From NCBI GenBank assembly GCA_027022125.1, contig JALVZI010000335.1:1-9075 (forward strand): DNA of 9,075 nt, given 5' to 3'. This stretch comes from Anaerolineae bacterium (GTDB taxonomy: Bacteria; Chloroflexota; Anaerolineae; 4572-78). The position numbers and the translations under genes were made by a program. The notes beneath the pieces are model-generated. The model was not told the origin of the DNA and ran no database searches. It saw only the letters and a list, made by a program, of their open reading frames with translations. Positions 6,879 to 9,075 of this stretch are shown one piece after another (the stretch's first letter is position 1; each line of letters begins with the position of its first letter).

Positions 6879-6958
6879 AGTCCACAGATGGACACTGATT
6901 TACACTGATTTTTATTTTTTTGTGAAAATCTGTGCCCATCTGTGTGAATCTGTGGACT
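6879..6958. repeat. Inverted-repeat element of the TCCACAGAT type
   Basis: The ends AGTCCACAGAT (6879-6889) and ATCTGTGGACT (6948-6958) are perfect inverted repeats. The inner arms ACACTGATTTACACTGATTT and AAAATCTGTGCCCATCTGTG continue the pairing imperfectly around a T-rich loop. It has no coding capacity. It is comparable in design to the 1905-2055 element but differs in sequence. Confidence 0.7.
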
Positions 6959-7015
6959 GAAAATTTTATCCCGAATTGAGGTCTTTACAAATTTTACGCT
7001 TTTGCCAACAATTTT

Positions 7016-7075
7016 CGTGATGCGTGATGTGTGATGTGTGAAACTTGCAACTCTGCTACCTTGCTACTCTGCAAC
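7016..7075. repeat. Low-complexity repeat, left copy of an inverted pair flanking the TA cassette
   Basis: CGTGATGCGTGATGTGTGAT followed by GTGTGAAACTTGCAACTCTG and CTACCTTGCTACTCTGCAAC is matched, in reverse complement, by 8297-8363. Counting by eye gives 54 of 60 aligned bases identical with one 7-base gap. The motif types (GATGCGTGA, TTGCAACTTTGCAACCTTGC) are typical of dispersed low-complexity repeats in this kind of genome. Confidence 0.65.
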
Positions 7076-7094
7076 TTTGAACTGATGGCTGACC

Positions 7095-7118
7095 GCTGAC
7101 TGCTGACTGCTGACTGCT
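7095..7118. repeat. Short tandem repeat of GCTGACT
   Basis: Three exact 7-base units GCTGACT followed by a partial GCT, with a degenerate unit (GGCTGACC) just before. No function is apparent. Confidence 0.75.
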
Positions 7119-7184
7119 ACCTTGCTTCCTGCTCCACATTGGCAACAGACGGCTATTTGTCAAGATGATTGTCAGCCAAATGAA

Positions 7185-7442
7185 TCACACCCTTTCCATG
7201 TGCCGGATATACACTTTTTTTCGATTGAAATGAATCGCGGCAATCAGCCGGTATTTGTTGCCGCCGATATTGAACACTATCCAGCCATCCACATAATCCG
7301 CGCTGTGAAAATGTTGTTTCAACTCGCTGAATGTGCCGTAATCTGTTTTTTTGACAATTCGATACCATGTGGTGAGCAAGGATTCGCTGTCGGGATGTTC
7401 GGCGATAAAATCGCGGATACGGGCGCGGGTGATGATGTGCAT
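7185..7442 (-). pseudogene. higB: HigB-like mRNA interferase toxin, C-terminally truncated
   Basis: The 85-residue frame begins MHIITRARIRDFIAEHPDSE and has TWYRIVKKTDYGTFSELKQ and the hallmark core VFNIGGNKYRLIAAIHFN, as in HigB (RelE fold) toxins. Family members continue after VYIR with about 15 more residues containing a conserved THAEYD-type segment, whose tyrosine region contributes to catalysis. Here VYIR is followed only by HMERV and a stop, after which repeat-rich DNA begins. The toxin is probably inactive, though a short variant cannot be excluded. No Shine-Dalgarno is visible; a promoter at 7448-7476 would start transcription at or next to the ATG, implying leaderless translation. 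Its partner higA lies about 650 bases downstream. Confidence 0.7.
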
Positions 7443-7447
7443 ACGAT

Positions 7448-7476
7448 ATTGTATCTCGAATCGAGATGGACGGCAA
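7448..7476 (-). promoter_or_regulatory. higB promoter with palindromic operator
   Basis: On the minus strand TTGCCG (7471-7476), a 17-base spacer and TACAAT (7448-7453) form a good sigma-70 promoter. A perfect palindrome ATCTCGA-T-TCGAGAT (7453-7467) fills the spacer, a classic place for a repressor such as HigA to block RNA polymerase. The predicted transcription start falls at about 7441, on the higB ATG itself. Confidence 0.6.
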
Positions 7477-7499
7477 GATTGCTCGGTGTTTTTGGGTGA

Positions 7500-7528
7500 T
7501 TGCGATTCACGCCGGTTCGGGGTATAAT
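7500..7528 (+). promoter_or_regulatory. phd-relE promoter with palindromic operator
   Basis: TTGCGA (7500-7505), a 17-base spacer and a consensus TATAAT (7523-7528) precede the antitoxin gene. The -10 box lies inside a perfect palindrome GGGTAT-A-ATACCC (7520-7532), consistent with autorepression by the antitoxin or antitoxin-toxin complex. An AAGGGG ribosome site (7544-7549) lies 7 bases before the ATG. The promoter is back to back with the higB promoter, with 23 bases between their -35 boxes. Confidence 0.7.
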
Positions 7529-7556
7529 ACCCTAAAAGACCATAAGGGGCAATATC

Positions 7557-7805
7557 ATGATAAAGGCAAGTATCAGCGAATTAAAAGCAGGGTTATCGGA
7601 ATATATCAACCGCGCGGCGTATGGAAAAGAGCGAATTATCATTATGAGTCGCGGGAAGCCAAAGGCAGTGATGATTGACATTGAAACTTTGGAACGGTTG
7701 GAAACGCTAGAAGCCGAGCAAAGTTTTCTGCGGGGATGGCAGGAAGCGCAATCCGGCGACACGTTGCCGTTAGATGAATTGTGGACGGACGTTGATGCCG
7801 CCTGA
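7557..7805 (+). CDS. Phd/YefM-family antitoxin
   Basis: This 82-residue protein begins MIKASISELKAGLSEYINRA and continues with GKERIIIMSRGKPKAVMIDI. That is the Phd/YefM DNA-binding and dimerisation fold, with the usual 'rGkP-A' turn. The C-terminal part, LERLETLEAEQSFLRGWQEA then an acidic tail ending LDELWTDVDAA, is the segment expected to bind the toxin. The start is supported by AAGGGG at 7544-7549. It overlaps the RelE-like toxin gene by 11 bases, the normal coupling of such pairs. It probably represses the palindromic promoter just upstream. It is on the opposite strand to every other gene here except its toxin, so the pair is an independent transcription unit. Confidence 0.85.
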   Translation: MIKASISELKAGLSEYINRAAYGKERIIIMSRGKPKAVMIDIETLERLETLEAEQSFLRGWQEAQSGDTLPLDELWTDVDAA

Positions 7806-8136
7806 AATCACCGTCAGATTCACTCCTGAGTTTAAACGCAATCTGCAAAAGTTGGTAAAACGATACCGCCATATTCGCGCCGATGTGCAACCGGTACTCG
7901 ACCAACTTCAAACCGGTGTGGTTATCGGGACGCAAGTACCGGGAATAGATTATGCCATCTTCAAAGTTCGGGTGCGTAATCGGGATGCACGCAAAGGCAA
8001 GCGCGGCGGCTATCGGTTGCTCTATTACCTGAAAACAAAAACCTCCATTATTTTGATAATCATTTACGCCAAATCAGACCGCAGCGATATTTCTGCTGCC
8101 CAGATACGCCGCATTGTGAATATGTTTGACGAGTAG
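7795..8136 (+). CDS. RelE/ParE-superfamily toxin
   Basis: From the ATG at 7795-7797 the protein has 113 residues. It starts PPEITVRFTPEFKRNLQKLV, followed by the basic strand RVRNRDARKGKRGGYRLLYY and the conserved ending IIIYAKSDRSDISAAQIRRI. That ending fits one RelE-like clade, whose members cut mRNA at the ribosome; ribosome-dependent cleavage is inferred from family. An earlier in-frame ATG at 7774 adds seven residues but lies further inside the antitoxin gene and has no ribosome site. The protein looks full length, making this the only intact toxin in the window. The antitoxin gene overlaps it at the 5' end. A repeat-rich gap follows with no clear terminator. Confidence 0.85.
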   Translation: MPPEITVRFTPEFKRNLQKLVKRYRHIRADVQPVLDQLQTGVVIGTQVPGIDYAIFKVRVRNRDARKGKRGGYRLLYYLKTKTSIILIIIYAKSDRSDISAAQIRRIVNMFDE

Positions 8137-8296
8137 GTGCTTCGCCCCTACTACCGCCGCCGTATTTCGGTTTGCCGGACATGGCAAACACAACAACGGA
8201 TTGGGAAATAAACGAATGGCAACACGCTATCGGGTCAAAGAACCTTCCCGTTCCGGTTCAAAGTCTCATGTTTCAAGTCCAAAGTCAAGTCACAGG

Positions 8297-8363
8297 GTTG
8301 CAGAGTGGCAAGGTTGCAAAGTTGCAAGTTTCACGTTTCACTCATCACGCCTCACGCATCACG
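8297..8363. repeat. Low-complexity repeat, right copy of the inverted pair flanking the TA cassette
   Basis: Reverse complement of the 7016-7075 repeat, with one extra 7-base AGTGAAA unit. It lies in the gap between relE and the end of jetA (8137-8385). That gap also contains a small 7-base-stem hairpin (GTTTGCC/GGCAAAC, 8170-8189) without a T-run and has no coding frame I would support. Confidence 0.65.
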
Positions 8364-8385
8364 CCTCACACAGTCACTATTTTGC

Positions 8386-9039
8386 TCATTTTTCATTGCT
8401 CATTGAATCGAAACGTCGCGTCAGACGGAATGGCGCTACTTGCACCAGCCCCAAATCAACCGGCTCGCCCGGTTCGGGGTTGAGGGTGTAGCGCGTTTCG
8501 GGGTGGTTGGCGTAGGCGATGGTGTAAATCAGCCACGGCAAATCTTGGGGACGGGCAAAGGTATCGGCGGGGATGTCGCGGATGTGAACGGATGGCTTGC
8601 CGTTGAGAAAACCGTCCACAAAATGCTGAATTTTGGCGGGGGTGATGGCGTGACTCATTTCGCGCAGGGTTCTTTCCTGCAAGGCACGCATACGGGCGGC
8701 GTCCAGCACCGGCACGGCGACGGGTTGCGGTGCGAAGGGCGCTCGGCGGCGCGGCGGGGTGTAAAAACTGTTCGCATCGGGCAGCGAGACGGGCATCACC
8801 TGAAAAGCAGGCATTTCATCCGGCAGCCAGCGTTCTTTTTCCTGCTGCATGGCAGAGAGATGTTTGGCAATTGCCGCCAGTTTATCCTGAAAACTACCAT
8901 CGGCGCTGACCAGTTGGTATTTGATTTGTTTGAGGGAGGTTCGCAGATATTGGGCGTGCCGCCGGTCAATCTCCGCCAGCAACGGGTCGAGCGTTTCCAG
9001 TTTGTCAATGATGAAGCGCAAAAAATGGTTGATTTCATC
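8386..9039 (-). CDS. jetA: Wadjet JetA-like kleisin subunit, C-terminal part
   Basis: The gene runs off the right edge; about 217 C-terminal residues are visible. The readable part starts ADEINHFLRFIIDKLETLDP then LLAEIDRRHAQYLRTSLKQI, KYQLVSADGSFQDKLAAIAK. This helical IDRR..QY...S..QIKY pattern I associate with JetA (DUF5716-type, Wadjet type II/III-like). A proline-rich linker and a small C-terminal domain follow. JetA is the MukF-like kleisin bridging JetC heads and binding JetB. A TTG at 9019-9021 could be mistaken for a start, but the frame continues upstream and family members are about twice this length. Upstream of 9039 the DNA is an inverted copy of 8928-8964 and contains an in-frame TGA at 9070-9072, most likely artefactual. 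The last residues (DSMSNEK) are encoded by a low-complexity repeat, so the native C-terminus may be altered. Confidence 0.72.
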   Translation of the reverse strand, partial: DEINHFLRFIIDKLETLDPLLAEIDRRHAQYLRTSLKQIKYQLVSADGSFQDKLAAIAKHLSAMQQEKERWLPDEMPAFQVMPVSLPDANSFYTPPRRRAPFAPQPVAVPVLDAARMRALQERTLREMSHAITPAKIQHFVDGFLNGKPSVHIRDIPADTFARPQDLPWLIYTIAYANHPETRYTLNPEPGEPVDLGLVQVAPFRLTRRFDSMSNEK

Positions 9040-9075
9040 GGCGGCACGCCCAATATCTGCGAACCTCCCTCAAAC
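8928..9075. repeat. Perfect 37-base inverted duplication at the window end
   Basis: Bases 8928-8964 (starting GTTTGAGGGAGGTTCGCAGA) are exactly reverse-complemented at 9039-9075, with a 74-base spacer between. The first arm encodes the conserved RRHAQYLRTSLKQ of JetA. The second arm abolishes the jetA frame with a stop codon. A perfect copy that ends exactly at the last base suggests a fold-back chimera at a contig end rather than biology. Confidence 0.9.

Larger units (their letters stand above)
6534..7184. other. Gene-free repeat field between higA and higB
   Basis: No convincing coding frame lies here on either strand. It holds a run of short perfect hairpins (6640-6808), a REP-like GTCATTGCGAG...AATCAATCTC element (about 6736-6765), a TCCACAGAT-type inverted repeat (6879-6958), and low-complexity runs of TGATGCG, TTGCAACT and GCTGACT units (7016-7118). 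It separates a higB remnant from higA, which are normally adjacent. No clear sigma-70 promoter for higA was found in it. Confidence 0.75.

Noticed and set aside
7016..7118. Repeats that could suggest a CRISPR-like array
   Set aside because: Units are short, degenerate, of unequal length and without constant repeats separated by unique spacers; no cas gene is present.
8170..8189. Hairpin after relE as a terminator
   Set aside because: The stem is 7 bases with no T-run on either side, so an intrinsic terminator cannot be supported.
1..9075. Insertion sequence or transposase that could explain the rearrangements
   Set aside because: No transposase, integrase or recombinase motif was found in any frame I read, and no convincing target-site duplications.

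Overview
The window is a stretch of bacterial accessory genome: a defence island in which a Wadjet-type (JetABC, relatives of MukF/E/B and MksF/E/B) SMC anti-plasmid system is mixed with several toxin-antitoxin (TA) modules, most of them damaged. There is no rRNA, tRNA or housekeeping gene to fix the taxon. The long genes are moderately GC-rich, and the gaps hold many short dispersed repeats (a CACAGAGGCACAGAG-type inverted pair, a TCCACAGAT-type inverted pair, GTCATTGCGAG-type REP elements, runs of TTGCAACTTTGC and of CATCACGC). I associate this repeat style with large environmental genomes such as Chloroflexota (Anaerolineae/Caldilineae) or similar phyla. That is an impression, not a measurement.

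Layout, left to right; all genes are on the minus strand unless stated. (1) 19-793 holds TA debris: an intact VapB-like antitoxin, the first 21 codons of a PIN toxin (vapC) ending where a complete MNT nucleotidyltransferase (MntA-type antitoxin) begins, then a HEPN (HepT) toxin cut off after about 55 residues. (2) 908-1435 is an AT-rich gene for a small single-pass membrane protein of unknown function. (3) 1484-1844 is a second complete MNT antitoxin followed by an 11-residue scrap of a HEPN gene. (4) 1845-2126 is a gap with an inverted-repeat element. (5) 2127-6533 is a probable operon higA-jetB-jetC: a HigA-like HTH protein, the MukE-like JetB, and the 1100-residue SMC ATPase JetC. (6) 6534-7184 is gene-free and packed with hairpins and short repeats. 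(7) 7185-7442 is a HigB toxin lacking its C-terminal end. Back to back with it, on the plus strand at 7557-8136, lies a complete Phd/YefM-RelE pair, the only TA pair here that looks whole. (8) 8137-8385 is a repeat gap. (9) 8386 to the right edge is the C-terminal part of JetA, the kleisin-like Wadjet subunit.

JetA, JetB and JetC should form the DNA-loop-extruding part of Wadjet. Normally jetA-jetB-jetC-jetD is compact. Here about 2.3 kb (a hig pair pulled apart, a phd-relE cassette, and an inverted pair of low-complexity repeats) separates jetA from jetB, and no jetD nuclease gene is seen downstream of jetC. Four toxin genes (two hepT, vapC, higB) have lost their ends while each partner antitoxin is intact. 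The last 37 bases of the window are a perfect inverted copy of bases 8928-8964 inside jetA, probably a contig-end fold-back artefact, so the apparent stop codon upstream of the jetA reading frame should not be trusted.
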